DNA of 64,000 bases from Lingula anatina (Eukaryota > Brachiopoda > Lingulata > Lingulida > Lingulidae). Position numbers and translations under genes: made by a program. A model generated the notes under the pieces. That model saw nothing but the letters and a program-made list of their open reading frames with translations, searched no databases and was not told the DNA's origin. Each line of letters starts with the position of its first letter. Position 1 is the stretch's first letter. Where the stretch lies: assembly GCF_001039355.2 (NCBI RefSeq), contig NW_019774714.1, positions 126,001-190,000 of the forward strand, given 5' to 3'. This document shows, piece after piece, positions 32,904 to 45,730 of this stretch.

Positions 32904-35059
32904 CGCTGTTGAGAATGTGGTCTATGTTGTCTTCACGAGGATCTAATGCGCATTGTATGCCTTTCTTGGTGACATACCAAAGGCTGAAGAATCACCCTTT
33001 TTCCTCCATCTAAAGCCAGATTGGACAGATTTAAGTGTCGCCGAAGAGAGGAGAACTTGTATGCAAGCTGCCCACAGCACGCACTTGTCTTCCGCATGCG
33101 TGCGCAGCGTATACCGCTCTCTGTATCTGAATATAATGAACATAAACAAGGACAATCATTTTCACATTTTTCATTTTTTTGTAAAAAAACAAATGGCAAA
33201 TGCAATTTATTTATTTTTGATAACACAAAACACATCTAATTTTTTATTTTTTCAAAATGGGACGGGCCTATGGGCCTTTAATTTTATGGATGAATTTTGA
33301 CTTTTATTTCTTTTAAGAAATTAAAATTAGTTCAACCAACGAGCTACATGTAGTATATACATTAAGCCCATAAATAAATATACATGTAGTATATTACACA
33401 CCAATCTACAGATGAAGGTCACGATAAGAAAAGTCTCCTTCAAATGAAAGACGTTACAGAGGCCCAAGTGAGTTGTTACATGTGCAGTCCTAGCAAGACC
33501 TTCAATAACTGACAATAACATAAATACACCTCTTTTCTTCCCCGAACAATTTCCTTTCTTACCTCCTCGACCGATTTTGGTTTCATCACGAATACGCGAT
33601 CGTAACTTATTAGCTCTGCCCAGTTTGTAAATGACTCTAAAAGAACCCTGGGTGATGGTCCCACTACGTCCTGCAAGCATTTCTGTACCAACCGGTGCTG
33701 TTTCGATATAGAAAGATCTGAAGAAAGATAAATATAGAGAAATGGCTCTTTTTTTAATTTGCGACAAGTGATGCGCTGGGCAAGTACATGTTATGTAAAA
33801 GATCGTTGCGTTCGCGAGTCTTGGGGCTATAGATACACAATTGATTTTCGAAAAACAAAACAGAAAAAAAATCAGATTTGATAAAGGGTTTACCAAACTC
33901 TTTACCAGACTCTTTTGATTGCCCGCTTAATATTCAAAACATTCACAGGTTGACAGCCGCTGGTAAATAGGTCATATTTAATGCTTTGTCTCCCTGTTTT
34001 ATGTGTTATCCATGCACCATTTCCTGGCCAGAATCAGTTTACATGTAGTAGGTATATCAGCAATCCTGTTCATGTAAAATCGTGAAAATCACCAGTTTTT
34101 GCTTCATTTTTGCTCCCCGCAACATATTTTACGAAACTAACAGTATAGCGAATACTTTTGTTTCACCTGAGTTCAGAAAATAAACAAGAACCAAGCACCG
34201 CAATCAAACAAAAGTAGGTGTAATAAAAGCTTCGTCCTGGAAATGTCTAGTAAGCATGGATTATATGACATTAACGAAGTACGATTGCCAATATTAAAAA
34301 AGTGCTCACCTGGATTAAACAGCATACAGATATACATACAAGACAATGCCGGGTGTATCATCTTGGGCTTCTTTACCGTTAATCTAAATCAATCTGTACG
34401 TATCGTATCTGACGTGTACTTTAGGCCTCTAGGAGACCCTTGTACATGTACATGTATGTGTTGGAATCTCGTCGTGTAGTAGAGGATTACCGCGCAGGCG
34501 CGTCGAGGGCAGTTATTTCATCGGGTGGTTTGTGTGTCGTGATGAACCCCATAAGGTGTACGAATTACTTAGTATGATATAGGGATTGATATCAAGTACC
34601 AAATATTTGATTGACGAGATACCAGTATCGAATGTGTGCAAGTTTTCATTATAGAAAGTGTCTGTGGTACCTCTAGTAGATCTAAAAGAACATAGAACAT
34701 AATATTTGTTTTTGACTCTTATGCCATGCTTCCCATGCCCAATAATGAATAAAATATCGAAAAAGCCAGAATTATTCCCCCCAAAAAAAGAAAAATCAAA
34801 ACAAATTAGTAATGTACAGTAAAATGAACAGAGAATTTACCCTTGAGCAGGCCGTGTTCCAAACGTTTGAATGTTTTTAATAAAGTATTTCAGTTATAAT
34901 GCAATAACTAGTCAAAAAAAAATTAAATCAGGAACCAAAAATCACCTATTTCCTTCTTAAAATAATGCAAAAAATCCTTCCAACAGCACTACCCAACGCA
35001 TGCAGCTGTCAGTGTCTATCAAGTCATCTTCTGGGAACACGGATAGCCATTACCTGACC

Positions 35060-35850
35060 AGTACTTATAATCCCCCCCCCCGGAATTTTGGAACTGCATT
35101 TTTATTGCGGGTACCCAGCCAATTATTATTTCCCCCTTCAATGACTTTGATCCCCACCCCCACCCCCTGGAAAATTTTCTGCGGACGTCCATGCTTATAA
35201 TTTACCTTATATATCCCGACTTTGACAGAAAATGATTGGCTTTTTAGTAAATATGTGTTACATTTATTATAATATGTATTATAAATTTAGCGGGCGCAGC
35301 AGTAATGCGACATACATTGCTACGTCAGTTTGGTGGACTGTAGGAATGGATAATGAAGTCCAATACTACGCCCAGGTATTTAAAGTTGCAACTTTAAAGC
35401 TCTTTACGGCTGGACGAGTGATTAATTCGGTTTATCTCTGGGCACATCGACTTTATTCGAGTCGTGTAAGAAACTAGTTTCAGTGGTTAATATGCATTAT
35501 AGAGAATCTGCGCTCGACTATATGAACTATAATAAAGAAATTTCGAATATCTCAGATTATGGTTCAAATACGAAGTTAAAATATCTAAAGTAAATATTTC
35601 TTTCGGTATCCTTCACAACTTTAGGCAAAAAACATCGCAGTGAGTGAAGCATGCAAGAAATTTGACCGAATTAAGTGAGCTGCCATAACAAAAATGTCTG
35701 TTATGCACAACTGGCGGCTGAGTTGCATATACCTGAACAGGGCCTAACGGACAACGACTTCAATTAAATCCGGGGGTAAGTACAAATGATAAGCAATTGC
35801 ACCATCATAAAGAATCAACAAGGAGATGGTAGTTCTTTGAAGTCAATATT
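35060..35850. other. Intergenic stretch downstream of RPL14
   Basis: Begins with a C-rich patch (poly-C at about 35072-35081). The open frames at 35000-35200 and 35232-35477 show no recognisable motif or splice pattern. I see nothing else supportable. Confidence 0.5.
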
Positions 35851-35852
35851 TC

Positions 35853-35862
35853 TTTATTTATT
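35853..35862 (-). terminator. Polyadenylation signal of RPL14 (overlapping AATAAATAAA)
   Basis: On the minus strand two overlapping AATAAA hexamers lie 55-65 bases past the RPL14 stop codon, a normal distance for a compact ribosomal protein gene. Confidence 0.75.
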
Positions 35863-35916
35863 GACATGTTCCCCGAAATGTTCTGTTCATTAAAAAATAT
35901 TCATTCCATCAAGTCT

Positions 35917-38646
35917 CTACTGCTTCTTGTGTACTTTTTTGTTGGGCTTGGCGCGCTTTGGTTTGGGTTTCGTTCCCTTGGCAGCCTTCTTCAGTTTTCC
36001 GTACTCAATGGCGATGAGGCGGTTTCTCTGCAAAGGGAAAGCGATTCCAGGTTAGCAAACGATGCAAAAAAAGATTCATTTTTACACTAATCCGAGAAGC
36101 GCCTAAAGATATGTACTTGCACACTCTATGAAGGTCTGTTCAGATTTTTAAGTCATCTTCAGCTTCGTATCTGACGGCAATTCCTATCAACAAGGTTCAT
36201 CATCTACAAGACCTTTACTCAAGTTCACTCGTCTGTCTGGTAGTCAAACCTACATTCTAATGGCTTCGCAAAGTGCATTTTGTTGATTTAACGCAATTAT
36301 GTGCTAAATGTTTTTTCTTGAGGTTGATCATTCTTATTACTCACCGCTTGCTTTGCCTTCATAAGCTTAAACCTGTCAAAGTCGGTCAGCTGAGCCCTCT
36401 GTAAAAATGCAAAAAAGAGCTGAATAATTAAATTTAAAAAATGTTTGTTTCAAATGTGGCATTAAGTCTGGACTCAAATTCAAAGTATTCTATTGCTTTA
36501 TTTCCAACTCCTCGTTAATTCATTTCATATTTCAGACTTGGCTTAAAGTTCATTCTAGACAGGTTCCAAACGAAAATTAAAGAAAATTAAACTGTTCAAA
36601 ACACTTTCAGCTTAGGGGGTTATCGTCAGCTTCGTATCTGACGGCAATTCCTATCAACCTAAGGCTCATCATCAGTGTGAACGTACATCGAAGAGGTTCG
36701 ACTACCAGGCCAAAAGTACAATGGGGTAGGTAGGAAATCCTGGCCTTCTATTTCTTTTACACACAGCAAACTCACAACAAAAGCACACGGAAGTAGGTAA
36801 TAACTTATATGGCTTTGTCATCCTGCAGTTTATTTCAGGTGTACTTCTTAACACAGGAAAAAAACTGAAAACTGACCTATTTACTCAGCACACTTTAGGT
36901 TTGGCAGTCGAATCTCATGTACAAATAGCAATCTATCACTACTGAACTGAGTACCCACCTGTTCCCTGCGGGCCAGTTTCTTGGCCCAGGTGGACTCGGC
37001 CCACTGTTCACTGATCTTCGCCTTCTCCCAGGCCTTGCGGATAGTGCCTGTCCTGGCTCCGTGGCCGTACTTGAGCACGTACTTGGTGAGGTGGAGCTGT
37101 TTCAGGTTCATACATTTTCTGGCTACACCAGTGCATGGGCCGTCAACTAGAGCCTGGAATTAAAACCAAGTGTCACTAAATAAACAATTTCATAAACTGT
37201 AACATAAGGCCATTGGTCTTCCAATATAAAAATTTCCTTCAAGTCCCATTATGAACAAGATGAACTTAAAAGAAAAAGAAACTTAACTGAAGTTACTTCT
37301 ACTGTAAGCCCACAATGAAATTAAGATAAACTAGTAAACACACTTTCAGGTTAGGAGGTTATCGTCAGCTTCGTATCTGACGGCAATTCCTATCAACCTA
37401 AGGCTCATCATCAGTGTGAACTTATACCATGGAGGTTGGAATGCATAGCCGAAAGAACAATTAAAGAGTCTAAGATTATCTCAAGATTTATTCTGACACC
37501 AAATCCTTTCAACAACGATTATCAATACAGCATCAAACCTTGATACCAGTGCTCCATTCAAGAGATCAGAATATGTGGTACACTTAGTAACATTATGGGC
37601 CACATTGACCACACTTACCCTATTCTGATCTATAACATCTGAAATGGCGACCAGTTTTCCCTGGTCTGGACCAAAGGCAACAAAGGCCACACGGCCTATC
37701 TCAACATATCGGGAAAAACCCTGCAATGAATAAATATGGCTAGATAATCACTTTTGTACACATACATTTTCTTTGACAAAAATTGCAATTGGTTGTTACA
37801 TTTATTATTTGAAAATCAATTTTCTTGTTACCTTAATAGTTGCTAATGAGGGATTACTTATCCAGATATGAGTGCTTGTGTCAAAGGCTCTTAAGCATGG
37901 AGAACCCCCACCCATCAACAACAACAAATAAATAAATACTCAATAAATAAATAAATATTTTTTTAAAAATGACAAGTTGTGGATTGTCAATATTTATTTA
38001 AACCTAGTGATGTGGTGAAGTTGATTACGGACTCGCTAACTAAAATCAATTAGTCTGGCAGCAATGATGTAAATATGACTCAATATCATATCAAGAAAAC
38101 TGAAAGGAATTCAAATACATTGAAACCCGATGTCATTCCAGGCGTGAACACCAAAAATTCAGTGAATAAATGGAAGAGACATTGACCAAAGTCACCACCT
38201 ATACGAATTTCATAAAAAAAATCAAAGACAAGCATGCTCAAGTTTGGAGGCATACTGCAGAAATTCTAATTATGAACAGTAATTATGGAACTTGCAAAGC
38301 GCATGGATTTACAGCATAATATTTGACCACATTATCGGAGGCATATTTCACAAAGTGAGTCACTGCATATTTTATTACTGTCACCGCTTTACCAAAAAAC
38401 TGAAGCTAACTGTGCCACGAATGTCCGTCTTCGTTTTACCTTTGCATCCAATTTTCACACAGCGATTTAGGGCCATGAAATACCGTTTTTGTTTAAATAA
38501 TAAGAAATACTTAGGGGTTATGTTGAGCCATTTGTTATCTATAGCATATTGTTTACAAGAAAACACATTTATTGATAAGGAATTAACTTATTATACAGAG
38601 ATATTTTGCTAATTTCGGGGGCACATTTTCTCTCACAACCCACCAT
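35917..38646 (-). CDS. RPL14: Ribosomal protein L14 (eL14)
   Basis: Five coding exons: 38644-38646 (only ATG), 37619-37720, 36959-37153, 36345-36398 and 35917-36027, giving 154 aa. Conserved eL14 segments in order are [71 protein letters not shown] and [13 protein letters not shown], ending in a Lys-rich tail. It is a structural protein of the 60S subunit. The start was chosen because the reverse complement at 38669-38644 reads as a 5'TOP-like pyrimidine tract (CCTCTTTCC), a short leader, ATG, then the donor GTGGGT, while exon 2 opens in phase 0 after the acceptor CATTGCAG. The minimal first coding exon and the TOP start are typical of this gene class. Introns 2, 3 and 4 each hold a snoRNA-like repeat. 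Confidence 0.95.
36154..36208 (-). ncRNA. Candidate C/D-box snoRNA, copy 1 (RPL14 intron 4)
   Basis: On the host strand: box C ATGATGA (36203-36197), then a conserved segment with TTGATAGGAATTGCCGTCAG, then ATACGAAG and box D CTGA (36162-36159). The same core occurs in introns 2 and 3. Flanks do not form a long terminal stem. The target RNA is not identified. Confidence 0.65.
36620..36682 (-). ncRNA. Candidate C/D-box snoRNA, copy 2 (RPL14 intron 3)
   Basis: Box C ATGATGA (36672-36666) and box D CTGA (36629-36626) enclose the shared core, which differs from copy 3 at almost no position. The similarity to copy 3 extends into the 3' flank, pointing to duplication together with adjoining intron. 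Confidence 0.7.
37359..37421 (-). ncRNA. Candidate C/D-box snoRNA, copy 3 (RPL14 intron 2)
   Basis: Box C ATGATGA (37411-37405) and box D CTGA (37368-37365) with the same core as copies 1 and 2. Its position inside a ribosomal protein intron, on the transcribed strand, is the usual setting for animal snoRNAs. The sequence immediately upstream of box D, CCGTCAGATACGAAG, is the expected guide region. Confidence 0.7.
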
Positions 38647-38966
38647 GCTGTTTCTTGCCGGAAAGAGGCAGTGTGACGTCACGCGCACTGCAAGTTGGGA
38701 AGTTGTGAAACTATACAACAATTTTTGTAATTACATGTATTAATCTACATATTGTTAATTTTCACATTTTTATGAATTTATTTCCACTGTAAAATAATTC
38801 TTATAATCCAGAAATGCCTTGTTGATGTTACCACTACTGACCTTGACCTAGATGCGAAGTTCATGTTTATCAGTGGTGCACGGTGCTGGAGGGAGACCAG
38901 GTGTAAACCGACTCTGGTCATTTTTCTCAAGAGTTTTCATGGTTCCCTGGCGGCTTACGTGTCAAA
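38647..38966. promoter_or_regulatory. Divergent promoter region between RPL14 and LDHD
   Basis: The two start codons face away from each other across 320 bases. A perfect CRE palindrome TGACGTCA lies at 38674-38681, a few bases upstream of the RPL14 TOP tract (about 38661-38669). No TATA box is evident for either gene, as expected for housekeeping promoters. Shared regulation is inferred from spacing only. Confidence 0.6.
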
Positions 38967-41402
38967 ATGTTTCGTAGCTTAAGGACTCTGTACCGATTGT
39001 CTCACAAACGCATGTACGAGAGTGCAAACTCCATTAGACTGCTGCAGACACAGGTAGGGCCTGGAAACTTTGTTCGACTGTGCGTCGCGATATTTGCACT
39101 TGCAGATGCAGTCTTTTATTGTCATTTAGTGTCTGTGCCCTTTGATCGGTCGATGGATTTCAATAATAATATTGCAACTAAATTCTTCATTATCTCACCC
39201 GGGATATGTGAAAAATGTGAAAAAAGTCAATCACGATTTATTAATTTTGTACACATACAAAAATAATGATACTAAAAATATTTTTAAAAAGCAATCACGT
39301 TATGTTATAACAAGGTTATTATGCAATAACACAACATTATTATCATTATTTATTATTATTAATTTTTTTTTTTTTTTTTTTTTTTGGGGGTGGGGACTCA
39401 CCATAAAAGTGAAAGGGACTGCTTTCAATCTTTACAGATTGTGTGTGCGGGGGGGGGGGGGGGGGGTACTCCATTTCACATTCGACTATTCCGAGCAATT
39501 AAAATTAATTCTGTTAACTGTCCATCTCAATACCAGGAGGCTAAGATGACTCACAGTAATGTCCAGCTAGGATATTAATTCAAAATGGTGAAGTAGTACA
39601 GAAAAGTTTATGGCATTATGTGAAAAGGGCCTATGTTAGAATAATTGAATAATGCACATGTAAGTTGCATTTGACTGATATGCATGTCTCTTTTCAAATT
39701 TCTGTAAGTCATCTGTTGTCTTAATAATTCACAATTCTTTCTTGAACTGCAGGTTAATAGAAAGGAGATCCAAGATGATGTTTTGAAGGCTTTTGCATCT
39801 GTTGTTGGAGAGAAGAATGTGTCCACTGCTAAAGCTGTGAGAGAGCATCATGGGAAGGATGAATCTTATCATGGGTAAAACTTACTATAGTTTACATCAT
39901 CATTCATTTTTATTCCAATTAGAAAATATAATTCAAATAATGAGTGCTTTTATAGTTAACTATGATGCTGTATATTGATGTTAACACACGATTACTCTAA
40001 ATCCTATTTAACAAGGTAAACAACATTGAATTTACATCTTAGTAAATGTGCCAAACTTAATGTGAAGTCTGAGTGCAAGATATATAGGTTAAGGAAGTTG
40101 AAACAAGGAAGTTGAAAGTTTTTTTGTTTTTTTTAGCATTTTTCCACCTGATTTAGTCGTCTCCCCAGGGAGCACGGAGGAAGTGTCTGAATGTGCCAAG
40201 ATATGCTACGCTGAGGGGCTTCCCATCATTCCCTTTGGCTCTGGAACAGGTCTGGAGGGAGGCGTCACAGGAGTCAAGGTTAGAACTGGTCCTGGAAAAG
40301 AGGGCCATACTATTTAAGGGTCAAGGTCAGGTCAGATATGGGTCATAGGTATCAAGGTTACTAAAGATTTTGAGGGAGGTGTTTCAGAAGTTGGGATTGG
40401 GGGGGGGGGTCTCATGGTTCAAGTTCAGAATAGATGTGGAGGCAGCTAGGTCAGATGTAGAGGAAGGGGTGACAAAGGTCAAAGGTAGAACAGATTTAGG
40501 ATGAGATGTTCTTGACATAACAGTTTAGTGCTTATTTTCCCTCTTCTCTCCCCACTGTTGAATGTCTTGTAATATCGTTATACTATTTACTACATGTACA
40601 GTTTTTGGTATCAAGTTGGGACTATATTCATCACTTATTTATTGATACTTTCTTTAACCATCTATGTCAGTATCAAAACCATCTAATTTTATGTACCAAT
40701 AGATTATGGTTAGAACGTTCAGTATGTAACTTTGTTTCATATTTTACTGAGACCAGATCTGTGATACAATAAATTCAAGGCCATGTTCGTTGCAGGGTGG
40801 GGTAACATTTGACTTGATGAGGATGGACCAGATAGAGGAAGTACATGTTGAGGACTTTGATGTAGTTGTCCAGGCAGGAGTGACACGGATGGCTCTTAAC
40901 CACTATCTCCATGACACAGGCCTATGGTTTCCCGTGGGTAAGGCCATGATCAAGGGGAGGGTGTACTGGTAGATAGGATGTGAGAACCACTGACACTATG
41001 GTTTGTAAGCAAGACTGAGACCAGGTTGTCAGTGTGCCAAACAAACATATAACCAGTATTATTCAGTACCAGTGCAATACTCTAAACTCAGCCCTGCTTG
41101 CAGTGTATCTGTTCCATTTTTGTCGTAAATTAATTCTTTTATTAACAAGTGAATATCTGTTTCTTGAGTAAATATTTTAACAGGGCAAGGCTGGACTGTA
41201 CAATCAGAATCATGTTATTAACCCACACTTGTGTTTCAGACCCTGGGGCTGACGCCTCTCTCTGCGGCATGTGTTCCACAAGTGCATCTGGCACCAACGC
41301 TGTCCGCTACGGTACCATGCGTGAGAACGTCATGAACTTGGAGGTGGTCCTCAGTGATGGAAGAGTTATCCACACAGCAGGGGAGGGGAGGAGAACGAAG
41401 TA

Positions 41403-41452
<50 letters not shown>

Positions 41453-43389
41453 ACTGTGAGACATTCTTTTGCTGTCTTAAAATGTATATCAAAGTTATGT
41501 AAACCTGTAACTTTAGTGGAACATTTTCATGTTTGGAGATAGCACTTAAATGCTTTTAACATTTTACTAACTGGTAAAGTGTAGTTCAGAATTTTCTATG
41601 ATTTTTATTTATTTGTTTATTATAGTTATTAATTATATATTCAAACAATTTATTTTTTTTCTAATTATTTTTTATATTTAGAAAAACTGCAGCTGGATAC
41701 AATATGACCAACCTATTTGTTGGCTCTGAGGGAACTCTTGGCATCATCACCAAGGCCACAATAAAACTTTATGGACAACCAGAGAGTGTGAGTACTTGTA
41801 TGCCAGCAGATCTTGAGAAAATGTTTTAATATTGTTTAAAAAGTTGGACTGGATTGTGCATTGAAAGCCAAAAGGGATGTTTTTTTTTATATCTAGATAG
41901 AGCAAGTTTAGTGATTAACTTTCATTAAATAACCTGAATATGGCATGTTTGCAAGATTTCAGTTGCACAAGTTGTAATAAGAGCGAAAAAGAATAGATCC
42001 AAACGAAACATATATTGTAGTAACTTTTTTTACAAATGGAACAAGATTTAAGCTTAAATCACTTTTAGAACACATCTGAATATCTACTGCCATAATTTTA
42101 TACTGATCATGAAATATAATATGAATCATATGTACTCCTTCCAGACTATATCAGCAGTTTGTCACTTTCCCTCAGTAAAGGCAGCAGTTGATACAACAGT
42201 TCAGACACTGCAGTGTGGAATACCCATGGCTAGAATTGGTAAGCTGGCAGACTACATAGGTCATGAAAGACACATTTACCAGTAATCGCTGTCAGTATAC
42301 CATGATAATGTTAAGAAATGTACATGTGACATTTGTATGCTAAAATTGAGTGCTATTTATATAAATAGTTAAAGATGAAACTTATTAAAAAAAAGGAGGC
42401 AGGGTCTAAGTTGACCATTTTTGTTCTTTGTTTGGCCCCGTGTGTATCTTTAAAATTGTTTAGAAAATGCCCCTGTTTGCTCCAATCGTAATCTCAGTGA
42501 ACTGCATAAACATGTTGGGACACATACATTCTGAACCTCAGTTTATTTTCATATATATACCTTCAATGGTACATGTAACCAGTTTAACCAATAAACAATT
42601 ACAGTGTATTGCAAGGTTTTATCATAATTATAATAACATTTGTGGCTTAACTTCCAGAGTTTCTAGACGAGGTTCAGATGATGGCATGTAACAAGTTCAG
42701 TCACCTTGACTACCAGGAGTCCCCCACCCTGTTCCTGGAGTTCCATGGCTCAGAGTCTGGGGTGGAGGAACAGGCAAAGGCTGTGGGTGAGATATTGGGT
42801 GAAAATATTACACCAGCCTGTGCTGAAAACGGGTTTTAACCTCCTGCCCCTATAAGACATCAGGGACTTGTAATCTACCGTTCAAAGCAGAAATGGTGGC
42901 TTGTAACTGATCAAATTTAGTAAATTTAACTGTCTCAGGTTCAGTTTTACTGGCATTAGGTGTATGGTTAGATTTGATGTGGCAGACTAGTATACCAATG
43001 AAAATGAGCTGGTTTATAACACCTGGATAATGGGAAATCCATTATTTATAAAATTGGGAAAGGCGTATGATGAGATGGATGTACTGTATGAAGGGTTATG
43101 TTAGGGTTAAACCATTATACCAGTGAGGTGAGATGGCTATTTATAATTCTAGAGAATAATAGCTGAAATCAAATAGAATTTGTTGTCAATAAAAAATAAG
43201 TAGATAAATGAGTAACATTTTCAAAAAAATGGGTAGACTATATGTTGATGAGTGAAAGGGGATGGTACTACATTGCAGATGTGAGGCAATGATGATATAT
43301 GATATGACATGGATATCTGAAACAAAATGAACTTTCATTTCAGCTGAGATAGCAGAGTATAATGAAGGTTCAGGGTTTCAGTGGGCCAN

Positions 43390-43422
<33 letters not shown>

Positions 43423-45677
43423 ACTGTGAGACATTCTTTGGCAGTGTCTTAAAATGTATTTCAAAGTTATGTAAACCTGTAACTTTAGTGGAACATTTTC
43501 ATGTTTGGAGATAGCACTTAAATGCTTTTAACATTTTACTAACTGGTAAAGTGTAGTTCAGAATTTTCTATGATTTTTATTTATTTGTTTATTATAGTTA
43601 TTAATTATATATTCAAACAATTTATTTATTTTCTAATGATTTTTTATATTTAGAAAAACTGCAGCTGGATACAATATGACCAACCTATTTGTTGGCTCTG
43701 AGGGAACTCTTGGCATCATCACCAAGGCCACAATAAAACTTTATGGACAACCAGAGAGTGTGAGTACTTGTATGCCAGCAGATCTTGAGAAAATGTTTTA
43801 ATATTGTTTAAAAAGTTGGACTGGATTGTGCATTGAAAGCCAAAAGGGATGTTTTTTTTTATATCTAGATAGAGCAAGTTTAGTGATTAACTTTCATTAA
43901 ATAACCTGAATATGGCATGTTTGCAAGATTTCAGTTGCACAAGTTGTAATAAGAGCGAAAAAGAATAGATCCAAACGAAACATATATTGTAGTAACTTTT
44001 TTTACAAATGGAACAAGATTTAAGCTTAAATCACTTTTAGAACACATCTGAATATCTACTGCCATAATTTTATACTGATCATGAAATATAATATGAATCA
44101 TATGTACTCCTTCCAGACTATATCAGCAGTTTGTCACTTTCCCTCAGTAAAGGCAGCAGTTGATACAACAGTTCAGACACTGCAGTGTGGAATACCCATG
44201 GCTAGAATTGGTAAGCTGGCAGACTACATAGGTCATGAAAGACACATTTACCAGTAATCGCTGTCAGTATACCATGATAATGTTAAGAAATGTACATGTG
44301 ACATTTGTATGCTAAAATTGAGTGCTATTTATATAAATAGTTAAAGATGAAACTTATTAAAAAAAAGGAGGCAGGGTCTAAGTTGACCATTTTTGTTCTT
44401 TGTTTGGCCCCGTGTGTATCTTTAAAATTGTTTAGAAAATGCCCCTGTTTGCTCCAATCGTAATCTCAGTGAACTGCATAAACATGTTGGGACACATACA
44501 TTCTGAACCTCAGTTTATTTTCATATATATACCTTCAATGGTACATGTAACCAGTTTAACCAATAAACAATTACAGTGTATTGCAAGGTTTTATCATAAT
44601 TATAATAACATTTGTGGCTTAACTTCCAGAGTTTCTAGACGAGGTTCAGATGATGGCATGTAACAAGTTCAGTCACCTTGACTACCAGGAGTCCCCCACC
44701 CTGTTCCTGGAGTTCCATGGCTCAGAGTCTGGGGTGGAGGAACAGGCAAAGGCTGTGGGTGAGATATTGGGTGAAAATATTACACCAGCCTGTGCTGAAA
44801 ACGGGTTTTAACCTCCTGCCCCTATAAGACATCAGGGACTTGTAATCTACCGTTCAAAGCAGAAATGGTGGCTTGTAACTGATCAAATTTAGTAAATTTA
44901 ACTGTCTCAGGTTCAGTTTTACTGGCATTAGGTGTATGGTTAGATTTGATGTGGCAGACTAGTATACCAATGAAAATGAGCTGGTTTATAACACCTGGAT
45001 AATGGGAAATCCATTATTTATAAAATTGGGAAAGGCGTATGATGAGATGGATGTACTGTATGAAGGGTTATGTTAGGGTTAAACCATTATACCAGTGAGG
45101 TGAGATGGCTATTTATAATTCTAGAGAATAATAGCTGAAATCAAATAGAATTTGTTGTCAATAAAAAATAAGTAGATAAATGAGTAACATTTTCAAAAAA
45201 ATGGGTAGACTATATGTTGATGAGTGAAAGGGGATGGTACTACATTGCAGATGTGAGGCAATGATGATATATGATATGACATGGATATCTGAAACAAAAT
45301 GAACTTTCATTTCAGCTGAGATAGCAGAGTATAATGAAGGTTCAGGGTTTCAGTGGGCCAAAGAGCCAGAGGTGAGAAATAAACTGTGGAAGGCCAGACA
45401 TGATGCTTACTATGCCTGCATTGCACTGAGGCCAGGATGTAAGGTAAAATATTTGAGTATTGTTCCATTATATAGATCTCTGTGAAAAGTAAATAAACTT
45501 CTTTATTTGAAATGAGCTGAGGTTGGTTTCCTCACCAATTGAAATTCATCATTTCCTAGATGTATCTTACAAACCATCAAACAAGAGTACAAATAAAGAA
45601 AAAAGTGAAAGTCTTTTTCTTATATATTATGCATTATGTGTTATGTTGAGATAACCCATTTCAAAGTATACTGTAGG

Positions 45678-45730
<53 letters not shown>

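Larger units (their letters stand above)
26834..34361 (-). pseudogene. Sugar-1,4-lactone oxidase copy B, frameshifted in exon 3
   Basis: Ten exons homologous to copy A: 34310-34361, 33563-33717, 32978-33120, 32383-32535, 31568-31735, 31035-31252, 30726-30819, 30387-30539, 28895-29128 and 26834-27046. Nine are open, with intact GT/AG sites and the family motifs, including GRPHWGK in the last exon. Exon 3 is 143 nt against 156 in copy A. Thirteen bases are missing at about 33035, right after PLFGD, so the frame meets TAA two codons later and everything downstream (most of the FAD domain and all of the ALO domain) is lost. The segment around the flavin-linked His reads GSLHTSSP rather than GSSHSSSP. 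The last exon encodes a C-terminus three residues shorter. Either this is a recent pseudogene, or splicing or an assembly error rescues it; apart from exon 3 it looks selected. Confidence 0.75.
26190..35060. repeat. Tandem segmental duplication, unit B
   Basis: Second copy of the oxidase block. It aligns with unit A from the 3' flank (about 26150) past the first exon to the region around 34735-35060, which matches 25926-26185. Coding exons are highly similar and introns are recognisably homologous but diverged, so this is a real, moderately old duplication and not an assembly copy. Confidence 0.85.

Noticed and set aside
33327-33896. 189-aa minus-strand open frame
   Set aside because: It runs through the exon 2 region of oxidase copy B in another frame and through intron; the conserved peptide of exon 2 is in a different frame with splice sites on both sides.
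36881-37111. RPL14 start at the internal Met (37111)
   Set aside because: Conserved eL14 sequence continues upstream in the same exon ([14 protein letters not shown]) and in exon 2, and an ATG next to a 5'TOP promoter exists at 38646.
36154-37421. CRISPR-like reading of the three regularly placed repeats
   Set aside because: Spacing is unequal, the repeats lie in introns of a ribosomal protein gene and carry snoRNA boxes C and D; the genome is an animal's.
42467-44663. Identical 74-aa frames at 42467 and 44439 as a duplicated small gene
   Set aside because: They are mostly intron running into LDHD exon 8, seen twice because of the probable false duplication.
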